Shown here: positions 1 through 29,830 of the stretch, one piece after another | How the letters are laid out: each line of letters starts with the position of its first letter | Numbering within the stretch: position 1 is the first letter of the stretch | Source: Rhea pennata | Taxonomy: Eukaryota; Chordata; Aves; Rheiformes; Rheidae | DNA length: 64,000 nucleotides | Reading direction: 5' to 3' | Assembly: GCF_028389875.1 (NCBI RefSeq) | Contig: NC_084702.1 | Coordinates: 69,103,582-69,167,581, forward strand | Program-made: the position numbers and the translations under genes | The notes under the pieces: generated by a model | Told to the model about the DNA's origin: nothing | Databases searched by the model: none | What the model saw: only the letters and a program-made list of their open reading frames with translations

Positions 1-353
1 GAGCAGAGATGTTTATTCTGTAGGGCTCAGATGCTGGAGCAGAGCTTTGAGAGGCTTGCACAAAACCGGTCTGAATTACTGTTGATTACAGGGTTTCTCT
101 TCCCTTTGTGAACGTCAGCTCGCAATTTTAACGCTTGCCATTGCAGGAAACATGTCACAGGTGGGTAGTCGGGAATCTTCCAAAATCAGAGCAAAAACTG
201 GCAGCAGGAATCTTCTTGTTCTGAAGTCATTGGTATACACTTTTTTTTTTCCAATGGTTTGTAGCTTGGAAGCATGCTCTCTTGGAACTAATACCGCTAA
301 TACAACTCCTCTTAGAAATTCATGCTGTTCTTGTACTTTGTCTGTTTGCACAG
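1..353 (+). other. AGXT2: AGXT2 intron at the left edge
   Basis: No exon is found before the acceptor at 351-353. The segment contains only intronic sequence, including a pyrimidine tract ahead of that acceptor. Confidence 0.7.
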
Positions 354-7963
<7,610 letters not shown>

Positions 7964-8360
7964 ACTGGATTTGGTTCCTTGCACGTGAGATGTTCACTGA
8001 ACCCCTGATACTTGCATATCTGCTATCCAACCTCTGCACTAATCCTGTAATTAAACTGCAATGGACAAGAAGAATTGTAGGCTGGAGATGAAATACTTGT
8101 TCAGCACAGTAAGACCATTCTTACACATCAGCCTTGAAATAATAATCATCTGTTTGGTAAAGATATGATTCAGTTCTGCAGTAGTGTTTTATATTAGTTA
8201 CATACCTTTTCTAGTGTTGGTATAAAAAAGACCCCAGATTGTATTAACCTTGTGCCAGAGTAAGTGGAAGACATTATCTATTCATTTTGCATCTATAAAA
8301 CTTATGTCAAAATTGGCTGAGATAGTCATGCCTTTTACCACAATAAAGGATAGGATTCTG
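7964..8360 (+). other. AGXT2: AGXT2 3' untranslated region (probable)
   Basis: This AT-rich, non-coding stretch follows the stop codon. ATTAAA at 8050-8055 and AATAAA at 8342-8347 are candidate poly(A) signals; the second is canonical and is the preferred end. The 3' end itself is inferred. Confidence 0.6.
8342..8347 (+). terminator. AGXT2: Candidate AGXT2 poly(A) signal
   Basis: AATAAA about 380 bases after the AGXT2 stop codon. Another plus-strand AATAAA at 9185-9190 could mark a longer form. Confidence 0.55.
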
Positions 8361-10333
8361 TCTTCACTAGAACTTAAGAGCTGACACAGCTCTATGTTTA
8401 ATTTAACTCTTAAGTTTATATGCAGTATTAATTTTTAGAAAGCAGAGTAACGGATAAAGTAAAAGTATCCTTAGGTAACAAAATTTATTTGGACTTCAGC
8501 AACACATAGTTAATAGCTTTAACAGACCTCAACAGCAAGCATAGCATTTCCAGTTGTCTAGACTAAAGTACAAACATTTGTAAAACAGACAAATTATAAA
8601 AATATGGGGGTTTTTTGCTTCCTTAAATAATAATAATAAAAAAACCTAAAAAACTAATCAAAGTTGAGAGGTAATGACATGGGGCATGTCCCTTTGCCCC
8701 ATGTTGTGAGACTTCATTTATATGAGTAATCATTTGTGGCATATAAGCCATCTTGAGCAGAACATAACTGCAGATTTCAAACAAAGTTAAAATTGTTCAT
8801 CCTTACTGCAAAGATACACTGTAATTAGAGCGAGAAAAGTCTGCATGCACACAAATAGAAACTTTTCTAAACTAACTGCTGTATTTACTTTTAACATGGG
8901 GCTCTAACCATATCAATATCCTCTCCAAAAAGTGCTTTTCTGTTCCTCCTGCCCAACTAAGTAGCTGCATTTGGTATTAGCTAGTAGAGCCATTTAACAA
9001 AGGCATAAAGCACAGCTGATGGGGGAAAAAAATGCACTGTTTTTCTTGCATAATCATTTGGTTTTTTTTAAAAAAAATAGTTCATTACTTCCTTTAAGCA
9101 TCAAGAAAAAGATTGAAAGTGTTAACTGCACATTTGTCATTTTACTTTGATTACAATTTTGAAGTTTGAATCATTCCTTAATGCAATAAAGTTACCACGC
9201 TAACTTTGCATGGGAGTTTTTGCTATTTTGTTTAATGAGCTGAAACTTAAGAGAAACTTCATTAAAATAGAGATTGTTGCTTCTAGCAAGTTTTACTCTC
9301 AGGACTTCTTAACCAAGTACTACATCCCCTGTCATAGTCAAGTGCTGCTTTCTATAATTGCATTGATGATTGTTTTGTGAAATCATTTTGTAATTCCAAA
9401 ATCAGCTAGTTTTTTTAAACCCACTTCCATTTTTTTTAAAAAAGGTGCCTGCAGCATTTATGATCAAGTAGACTGCATACGAACAGAGGTACACATTTAG
9501 TTCTGGTTTTCTTCATTAGAGGAAAAGAACACAGGTAGCCAGCTATCCCTATTAGCTGCAACTTTTTTTTTTCAAGTGGTGAGACCTAGTGTAGCATTAG
9601 CCATTGTGTGTATATATACACCTAGAGATGTTTTTCATGCATGCAATCACCTTGCGTATAGTTAAATGAATGACAACTGAAAATCAATTTATTTATTTCC
9701 CCCTTTACTTAATTTATTAAAATTCTCCCACAATATTTTTTTCCAGCTCCAGAGGGGCTTGTACAAAATCAGCTGAATATCAAATACGGTTAACCAACTT
9801 TAGCATAATGATAGTATTTCTTTCAGATTAAGTAATTTGAACAGTGATGTGCTTGTGAATAGCAGAAAAGCCTCTCTTTCTTGTTTACATTTCATTTTTG
9901 ATCAATGATCAAAGCAGCACAGTCCATTCTTTGACTTTAAATCAGTTACACTCAACATGAGCTGAGCCTTTTTTAAAGAAAAAAAGAAAAAGCAACATAA
10001 GTGCTAAAATAATTTATTTCCTCTGACTGGGTACTTTATCCATGCAGGAGGTATGCAAGGTGACTGGCTTTGAGTTTCTGCTTCCTCCCCCACCATCCTA
10101 ACCTGAAAGCTGCTGGGATGGTAGATCACATTCAGCCACTGAAGAAAGGCTGGTACAACCGAAAGTCAGCATGGGTTGCTTCACAAGATAATGTTCCTTT
10201 TGTTGCATCTTCCTTTTTTTTTCCCCAAACTCAAAGTTGCCTTCTCTGTTTAGCTCGGACTACAGGAAATCGGCACCTTTCAGTTCTGAGCGCTTTCATG
10301 TAAGATTTTGTAGACTGTCACTGTAACAAAGTT
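8361..10333 (-). other. DNAJC21: DNAJC21 3' untranslated region and convergent intergenic stretch
   Basis: No gene is recognised here beyond 3' UTR. On the minus strand, candidate AATAAA signals lie at 10018-10013 (about 315 bases after the DNAJC21 stop), around 9688-9697, and at 8489-8484. If the most distal is used, the DNAJC21 transcript would end within about 150 bases of the AGXT2 poly(A) signal. Which one is used cannot be decided from the sequence. Confidence 0.5.
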
Positions 10334-21969
<11,636 letters not shown>

Positions 21970-22230
21970 CGCGGCGGGGTCAGGGCGCGGAGCGGAGCGG
22001 GGCGCGTCGGCACCGCGTGCGGGGAGCGCCGGCCGGCAGCGCAGCGAGGGAAGCGGCCAGAGGAGGGGCCGGCCGCCGCGGCGCAGCCATAAGGAGCGCG
22101 AGCCGCCGCTGCCGCCACCCCCGGCCGGGCGGAGCTAGGCGAGCGACAGGCGGGGCCGCGGGGAGCCCGGCCCGGGCGACGGGGAGGCGTCCCGGAAGGC
22201 AGGCAGCGAGGGAGCGGCGGGAGCGCTGCG

Positions 22231-23116
22231 GGGCGCGAGGGCGCCGCGGGAGCCGTTGGGGGGGGGGGGCCGCGAGGGCGCCGCGGGAGCCGTTGGGGGG
22301 GGGGGGGGCGCGAGGGCGCCGCGGGAGCCGTTGGGGGGGGGGGGCCGCGAGGGCGCCGCGGGAGCCGTGGGGGGGGGGCCGCGAGGGCGCCGCGGGAGCC
22401 GTTGGGGGGGGGGCGCGAGGGCGCCGCGGGAGCCGGGGGGGGGGGGGCGCGAGGGCGCCGCGGGAGCCGTTGGGGGGGGGGCCGCGAGGGCGCCGCGGGA
22501 GCCGTTGGGGGGGGGGGGCCGCGAGGGCGCCGCGGGAGCCGTTGGGGGGGGGGCGCGAGGGCGCCGCGGGAGCCGGGGGGGGGGGGGGCGCGAGGGCGCC
22601 GCGGGAGCCGTTGGGGGGGGGGCCGCGAGGGCGCCGCGGGAGCCGTTGGGGGGGGGGGGGCCGCGAGGGCGCCGCGGGAGCCGTTGGGGGGGGGGCCGCG
22701 AGGGCGCCGCGGGAGCCGTTGGGGGGGGGCCGCGAGGGCGCCGCGGGAGCCGTTGGGGGGGGGGCGCGAGGGCGCCGCGGGAGCCGTTGGGGGGGGGGGG
22801 CCGCGAGGGCGCCGCGGGAGCCGTTGGGGGGGGGGGCCGCGAGGGCGCCGCGGGAGCCGTTGGGGGGGGGGCCGCGAGGGCCCCTCGGGAGCCGTTGGGG
22901 GGGAGGGGGGGGAGGGCGCCGCGGGAGCCGTGGGGGGGAGGGCGCGAGGGCCCCTCGGGAGCCGTTGGGGGGGGGGGGGCCGCGAGGGCCCCGCGGGAGC
23001 CGGGGTGGGGGGGCCGCGAGGGCCCCGCGGGAGCCGGGGGGGGGGGGGGCCGCGAGGGCCCCGCGGGAGCCGTTGGGGGGGGGGGGGGCGCGAGGGCCCC
23101 GTGGGAGCCGTTGGAG
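22231..23116. repeat. GC-rich minisatellite, about 25 units of about 36 bp
   Basis: The unit is a core reading GAGGGCGCCGCGGGAGCCG, usually followed by TT and a run of roughly 7-14 G. I count 25 occurrences of the GAGCCG-type core. Each new unit opens with either CCGCGAG or GCGCGAG. Units 5-8 (22379-22518) and 9-12 (22519-22660) are near-identical four-unit blocks. Units 19 and 21-25 carry GGGCCCC in place of GGGCGCC. The array starts about 260 bp upstream of the DNAJC21 start codon. The plus strand holds many G runs able to form quadruplexes. Absence of stop codons in several frames gives long Gly/Arg/Ala- and Pro-rich open frames that are artefacts of the repeat. Confidence 0.97.
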
Positions 23117-24422
23117 GGGCAGAAGGTTGTGTGTGTGGGGGAGGGAAGAGCTGTGCTTGGGTGGGTGTATCTGCTCTCAAGAAGATGGGCTACGTTATTG
23201 ATATTTTATTATACTGGGAAAATGGGCAGAGGGAAGGGCTTTTGCCTGCAGCAGACGGGAGGAAGCACATGCAGTAATGCTGTGGGGAAGAGTGATGCAG
23301 AAGCCCTGCTTGTTACTTCACTCTCACACTTGCAGTAGTGGCCCTGCTCTAGCAGCCCTGCTCCTGGACCCAAGGTTCCAGTTTGTTAGTGTTTGGGCTT
23401 GCAGGTCTAGAAGAATCAAGGGGCTGCTACCTTCCCTGTTATTAATGCTAGATTTTGCTTTTTTGGGCTTCCAGTTTCATCAAATCAAATGCATACAGCT
23501 GTTTGCAAAAATGCTCAAGAGTGTACAGGTACTTTCATGCAGCCAAAACAGCTCCATGCTGTTAACACTTTCTTTTGAAACCTGTGGTCTTTAGAGATTG
23601 TTGGCCAAGTCACTTTGCTTTGGCTTAAGACACAGATCAGCTCACATGTGTGAGTTCACCAGCTGTCAAACAGAACTACAGGGAACCAAACTTCAGACTT
23701 CCTGCTGTTGATCAGTATACAGCAGCCAATAGAGGTATCAAATTTGGCTGCACTCAGACACATTTAGCTATAAGCAAAATCAAGCCAATATTTTTTATAA
23801 GTACATATTATGCAGTACTGGAAGCTTACTTGCCATTTTAATTTGAAAAAAGATCTATATAGACTCATTCTTTGAAAAACAAGACTCAAACTATGTAAGT
23901 ATACAAAATTGAATGAAGAGAGGTTTTTTGGTTTTGTTTTTAAGAACAAAGCAAAGAAAGTTAATCGGCATATGTAAATGCTGAAAGCATTTTTTTTTTA
24001 TACACAATCAGTGCCTTTAAGCACTGTTGCTGTAACAAAGGACAGAGAATTCTATTTCAAGCTCATGTAGGCATGTGCTTTTAGTACTCTGAATCATAAG
24101 CAGCAACATACCTTTTACCTTTAGGGAACATGCAGTGAATTTGGAATAAAGGCCTACTTCTCCCCTATAAGCACATTTCAGGTCCTAAAAACATGACTAG
24201 GAGCTCCCACAGACAGGAGTGGCAGCTCTTCTACTGTTAATAAAAACACAACCAGCCATAACCCTTGCCATTGCCTAAGGATTACAGGGTATAGTAAGAA
24301 ACAGCCGTCTAAAAAGAGAGAACTTGCAACTTTTTTAAAGGATTATTGACTACTGTAAAGGACTATGAAATATGAATTCTGAACTCTGGCTAATGACGAG
24401 CACCAAAGACTACCTAGTTATT
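23117..24422. other. Intergenic stretch between DNAJC21 and BRIX1
   Basis: Both neighbours are on the minus strand. After the minisatellite the sequence returns to ordinary AT-rich composition. I see no coding exon, RNA gene or recognisable repeat. Confidence 0.5.
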
Positions 24423-24428
24423 TTTATT
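24423..24428 (-). terminator. BRIX1: Candidate BRIX1 poly(A) signal
   Basis: AATAAA on the minus strand about 325 bases after the BRIX1 stop codon. The intervening 24429-24753 has no coding signal and is the probable 3' UTR. Confidence 0.55.
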
Positions 24429-24753
24429 CCTTGTATGTTACAGTGAGTTGTTTCTCAGAGCTATTTAAGTGTAAAAAGCAGAAATATTTTGACTTTCTTA
24501 TTTCAGCTTCCATCTTGACATGTTCTTTTTGAAAACCCATAATCAGAAAGAGAAAGACAATAAAACAATACAAACTGAATCTTAATAAAGAAACTGTTGG
24601 GTTTTTTTTACTCAAAACAAGTCAAATTAGTTTTGTCTGTAAAAACAAGTATTTACAATATTAGGTGAAGACAGCTATGAAATATAGCTAGGTATAGATA
24701 TATCAGTTTAACAGATGACTTTGCAGACTGCCTAGTTTTGTCATTTGTAACAT

Positions 24754-27700
24754 TTATCCTTCAATTCGGAAAAGCTTTTTTTGCTTTTTCCTTTGAATTT
24801 TGCGTGGCTTCCTTTTATCTTTTACGGTTGCCTTCATTTCTGGTTTCACAAGCTGCACTTCCATCAGCTTTTCTTCAGCTGGAGTCTCAAAGACAGTTTC
24901 AGTGGGATCTTCTTCAGTAAGTATCTTAGTTTCTTTTTTCTTAATCTTTTGTACTTCTTTCACTTGCTGTTTCTCTTTAAATCTAGCAGCCATTGATAAT
25001 CTTATCAACCGTCGATGCTATAAAAATAAGAAATTAAATTCAAGCAGGTGTTGAAAAAGTAAGATGGAAAAAACTCAGATACCAAAGAAACAGGTAGAGA
25101 TTTCTCTGCCTCAAACTCCTCAGTATAGTGTTATCTTTTTATTGATAGGAATTGAGTCCTTCCTATTTATGCATGGTTATTCTATTTTTAACTGTGATTA
25201 GTTAGGGCACTCCCTCCTACAAAGGATTCCATAGAAAGGAACACGTGGTCCTTTTGCATAAGGAGCTTGCAAGACTTCAAATGAACTGCTAAATGAAAGA
25301 AAGGACAAAGCTGCTTACCATATTTGGAGATTGGTAATAAGGATTTTCATATAGAGTTGGTCCTCCAAAGCTACCCTGGAATATTTTGATGAGATTTAGA
25401 ACAAAACGAGGCCCAATTTCCACTAGAGATGCATCCTCTTCTATGATCTGCAATAAAAAGAATGTTACTCTTTTTTCATGGATTGAATCTACATATATGA
25501 CCTTGTTGTCATATTACATACAGTGATCCATGACAGAATTCAAATCCAGCTCTAGTGCTGCTGAAACTGGTAAGCTAGACTTGTACAAATACAACTCTAT
25601 ATACAAAGCAGTTCCTTCAGGTATAAGCAAACAGCAAGTACTAGATACTTGTGAATTCCTCCTTTGGAAAATAAGAAGCCACACTTTGAGCCAAAGCACT
25701 AAATAAAAGTTAAAAGACAAGTGAAGTTTGGGCTTCACTTTGGCTACCATTTCCTATCATGAAGGCAACCTTTACGGAATCAGAATAACTGAAATTTCTT
25801 TGTGCGAGCACTGAACATCAGCATATCCTGAGAGCGATTCTTCTTAATTTATTGTAACTAATGGATTTGATATGAAGTCATTTCATAGCACCATCTGAAG
25901 AGCCAAAGAGGACCACTAACCTGGTAATTCCGAAACCAGATCCTCTTGTCTGTAATGGTGAATGTGAATACGTGATCTACAAAGGGCTGGCTCTTGGGAT
26001 GATACTGTGGTGTACTAAATATCTGTAATAAAAGGCAATCTTTTCTAAATATCTGTAATCATAAGAGGTCAATCATATACGTGGCTTATCTTTAATTCGT
26101 CTTAATTTATTAAGATCCAGATTCCAGGTTAAATAAATAACCTAAACACAAGCAGTCCCAGTGACCTTAAGCACAACATCCCCACAGGATTAGGTTCAAG
26201 TTCAGAAGTGTAAAATTACTACTTAAAAATCAATAAATATGTTGCCAAAGGCCATTTCCAAGAAGGAAGAAACACCAGACAAGAGAACTACAAACTAACC
26301 TGAATAAACAACTCCTTTAACAGGGCGTAGTGTGGCTCCTTGTCAAATGTCTATAAAAGAAAAATGTAATTTTATGTACAAAACAAAATGTAGTAGTACA
26401 GAAAATGAAAGCATAATCCATGAAACACAAAACCTATACATACTGGATCAAAAGACAAAAGGGGCCGTGAGCCCCTTAAGCAGTTTCCAGTCATCTTCAA
26501 TTCAGCCAGTGTGTGAACTACAATTATTAAAAATACCATTTTAGTATTTGGAAAAAAAAAACATACAGACAAGAAAATAAAAAGCCCAAATGATCTCAAC
26601 AACTTACTGTTCTGTACTAAGAATTTAGCTGATGGTCCCTGTGGTGTATTTGAAAGCCTACAGGGGAGAGGCAGAAAAAAAGAGGGGAAAAAAAAACGTT
26701 AATGGCAGATAGAAGGGTGTGCCAGAGTCGCACAGTACAGTCCAACCAATTACTTCTGTAATTTCAACCTCTTTTAAAAGCAATATTGAATTCTTTAACA
26801 TACTTCAGGTACAATTAATAGGCCTTAAATTGTAACACTCAACAGAAATGCATTGTATGTATACTTGTTTTTTAAATAAAATTATAAAATGTTTTGGGAA
26901 AAATCCAGTAAAACCATCATGCATTGTAAATTCACATTCCCTCTCTAAGTATGGGATTAGAACAGATTTAACTAAGCAATGCTATTTTATACATCTTCAC
27001 TATTACTCCAACAGACTTTAGTTAGAACAGAAGCATACCTAGTTACACACAGGAAGGTAAAATCCAAAACATTTACTTACCACATGTACAGATCCTGTTT
27101 CTTTTTGGCTTCAAAAAAGATGCATTTGTTGCAGTTTTTTATTTCACAGACCTATACAAAGCATGACAAATTAGCTATTTACAAAATTCTGAGGACATTT
27201 TCACAGACTTTCCACATTAATCTCTATGCCCTGCACCCCCGCAGCAAAGTAAAAGTTCAAAACCAAAAAGTCTCATCTTAATTGATTACATCTACTGATC
27301 TCCAAACTTCAGTTTAAAGACTTATTGAAAGATCTAAAGTTCCTATTACCAGTAGCAATAATTTCACTGAAGCTACAAGCAATCTGATGAGGTTTCCAGG
27401 ACATGAGTATCAGAGCAGAAGCTGTGACAATGGGTTGTTGTTTCAGCTCTACCAATGTCTTACTACATTATTTGGGCTGGTCACTTGTTTGTTCCTTGAT
27501 CTACCCAAACACAAATTATATCAAAAGTCAGCTTCCCATTTTAACCTAAACACTTCTTTAACATCAATCATTTTCACTTACGAAGTTGCACAACTCATAT
27601 AGCTAGTATTAATTCCTTTGAACTAGCTGTCCATTGGCTGCCCTTTCTGTTCTACACAGGATTACCACAGAAAAGAAAAAAAAAATAGTACTAGTTAAAT

Positions 27701-29368
27701 TCTGGATTACCTCATTTATTATAAATAACTTGTCTTTACGGTCCATTTTAGTATCTGGAAAACAAAAATAACATTGAGAATATTTGAAAACCAATTTAAC
27801 ACTTTTTTTTTTGAAGAAATCTGTTCTTTGCAAAAATTTACTGGCCATAAATGAAAGATTAACTATATCAAGCTGTTTTAGCCATGTGATGCAGAAAATA
27901 AGTATGTCAATATGCATATTTGGGTGCTTACAGAACAGAAGCCATAACAATCATTTTCCGGAGAACATTAGGCTATAACAACAGCAATAAGTTCTGTTGG
28001 CTCAGGGAGGGTGGTTTTTTGTTTAGGACACAAGGCATAGTTTTGTCAAAATAATTATGCACCATATAAAAAATAGCACCAAAAAACAAGCTGTTAAAAC
28101 AGCTGATTTAGAACTAATCTGAAAACATGACTAAGTCAGGAATGATGCTTAGTCCTACCTGCTTTGGAGTGAGGCATCAACGTTCTTAAGTCTTGCATTA
28201 AGTGCCTTGTTCTGAAATTAATTCCACGGGATGAGAATATAAGCACCCGCTCCTTGTTTTTCCATTTACCCTAGGAAAATGGCACAGAAGTTAAGCAGGC
28301 AGAGGAAATTCCTAGCCTCCGAACTGTTACAACACAGCCAAAATACATGTTTGAACAGTAATAACAGAAAAGCACAACAGAAACATTTGTTATTATTACC
28401 ACTACTACACTAGCACAGAACTGCCCACTTGGGGAAAGTGCTGACGTTCGTACAGAATACAGGAATATATGTTTTTATGGAATGACTCTTATCCATACCA
28501 CATCACTAATAGAACCTTTTGTGTAGAACAACTGGAGTTTAAGAAACCCATACGCAACACATATTCCCTAAACACTCTCCTCCCTTTCTACAAAAATGCC
28601 TGAGCTACAATCTCAAAATAAAACAACATAGCTTCTCTTACAGATAACCATGTAAAAAAGTCTCAGACTTGAACACACTGATTTTTTTCTTTTTAGCAAA
28701 TCGCAAGACAGTTATTGAGGCCATCTCATGACAGTTCTTAAATGAAACAGGTACAATATCCCTCATTTATAACACCACCACTTAGCTGACTAAAATACTT
28801 CCGAGATGAGTGCAGCACAACTTAAACAAAACAGAAAAATGCTCTTCCTATCACTGCAAAATATACCATCAGATGCTACTTTCACGTGTGCTACAGCTAC
28901 AAGAAGTTATGAGCACCTTCCCTCGCCTGGCAGGGCGGCGGCTTCCCCTCCCCGAGCACACGCACTTTGAGCCCCAGCATCTCCCTAGCAGGAGGAAGAG
29001 CAGCAAAACTCGGAATCCACCAGCAGCGAACGCCCGACGGAAGCGTTGCGCGCAGCAGCGCAGAGCCCAGCAGCACCGAGCCCGCGACAACGCCTCGCCC
29101 GCGCCCCCGCAGCCCCTCGCCGGGGCGCAGCGTGTCTCGGCGGCCGCCGCACGCCGACACACGGGACTTCTCGCGGAGCGCGCGGCCCCGCCCGCTCCGC
29201 CCTGCGACCGAGCAGTACCTGGGAGACCGGCGCTGGGATACGGTACTCCTCCGAGCCCGCCCCGTCCGGGCCCGCCTTGGGAGCTGGCTCGGAGGCGCTC
29301 GCGTCCCCCTTAGCTCGCTTCTTCGGCCGAGCAGCTGTCGCCCCACGCTTCCTCTTGGCCGCCGCCAT
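24754..29368 (-). CDS. BRIX1: Ribosome biogenesis protein BRX1 homolog (complete, 10 coding exons)
   Basis: Exons in transcript order: 29368-29219, 28270-28159, 27754-27711, 27151-27081, 26657-26608, 26517-26444, 26350-26300, 26022-25921, 25447-25319, 25017-24754 (TAA 24756-24754). They join to 348 aa; human is 353. A short basic N-terminal tail is followed by the Brix domain from about residue 51 (GKWKNKERVLIFSSRG, then MDRKDKLFIINE, HTLAELKMTGNC, GSRPLLSFD, IGPRFVLNLIKIFQGSFGG) and a lysine-rich C-terminal tail. The family binds pre-60S rRNA with Ebp2 in the nucleolus and is needed for large-subunit assembly. The ATG sits in a strong Kozak context (AAGATGG). It is divergent from RAD1 across a shared promoter. 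No frame damage is seen. Confidence 0.97.
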
Positions 29369-29830
29369 CTTGGCTGCACAGCCCCGCGTCGGAAGTCGCT
29401 TGCACTTCCGTCTGTTCGCACTTCCGCCCCCGCCGGAACGGCCCGTAGCCGCTCCGTGCGTCCTGGGCGCGCACTCTATGGTAGTGGCGGCCGGCAGCGC
29501 GCGCTTGCCGTCGGTGCTGCGGCCGTTGGGCGGCCGTTGGGCAGCACGAGGCGGCCGTTAGGCGGGCGGTTGCCGCGGGCCGCCTGCGCGCCTCCGGCCA
29601 TGCCGCTCTCCACGCAGCCGCCCGCCAGCGGCGAGCGCTACGTCCTGACGGCCAGCCTGGACAACGCGCGCAACCTCTCCAGCCTCCTGCGGGCCGTGCA
29701 CTTCCAGGACCACGCGACCTGCTTCGCCACGGCCAACGGCATCAGGGTGACGGTGGAGGACGCCAAGTGCCTGCAGGCCAACTCCTTCATCCAGGTGCGG
29801 CGCCGCGGGGCGGTGGCGAGGCTGCCGCTA
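28910..29830. promoter_or_regulatory. Bidirectional CpG-island promoter of BRIX1 and RAD1
   Basis: The BRIX1 ATG (29366-29368, minus) and RAD1 ATG (29600, plus) are 231 bp apart in CpG-dense DNA without a TATA box. ETS/GABP-type GGAAGT cores lie at 29390-29396, 29404-29410 and 29420-29426, the last two in opposite orientation to the first. GGCCGTT occurs three times, starting at 29521, 29532 and 29552. This arrangement fits known bidirectional housekeeping promoters; factor binding is inferred. Confidence 0.8.
29360..29371 (-). promoter_or_regulatory. BRIX1: YY1-type motif overlapping the BRIX1 start codon
   Basis: The minus strand reads CCAAGATGGCGGC across the start codon, an exact match to the known YY1 core AAGATGGCGGC. 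Such sites just downstream of transcription starts are known in many housekeeping genes. Because it is also the Kozak and Ala-Ala coding sequence, the match may be partly constrained by the protein. Confidence 0.6.
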
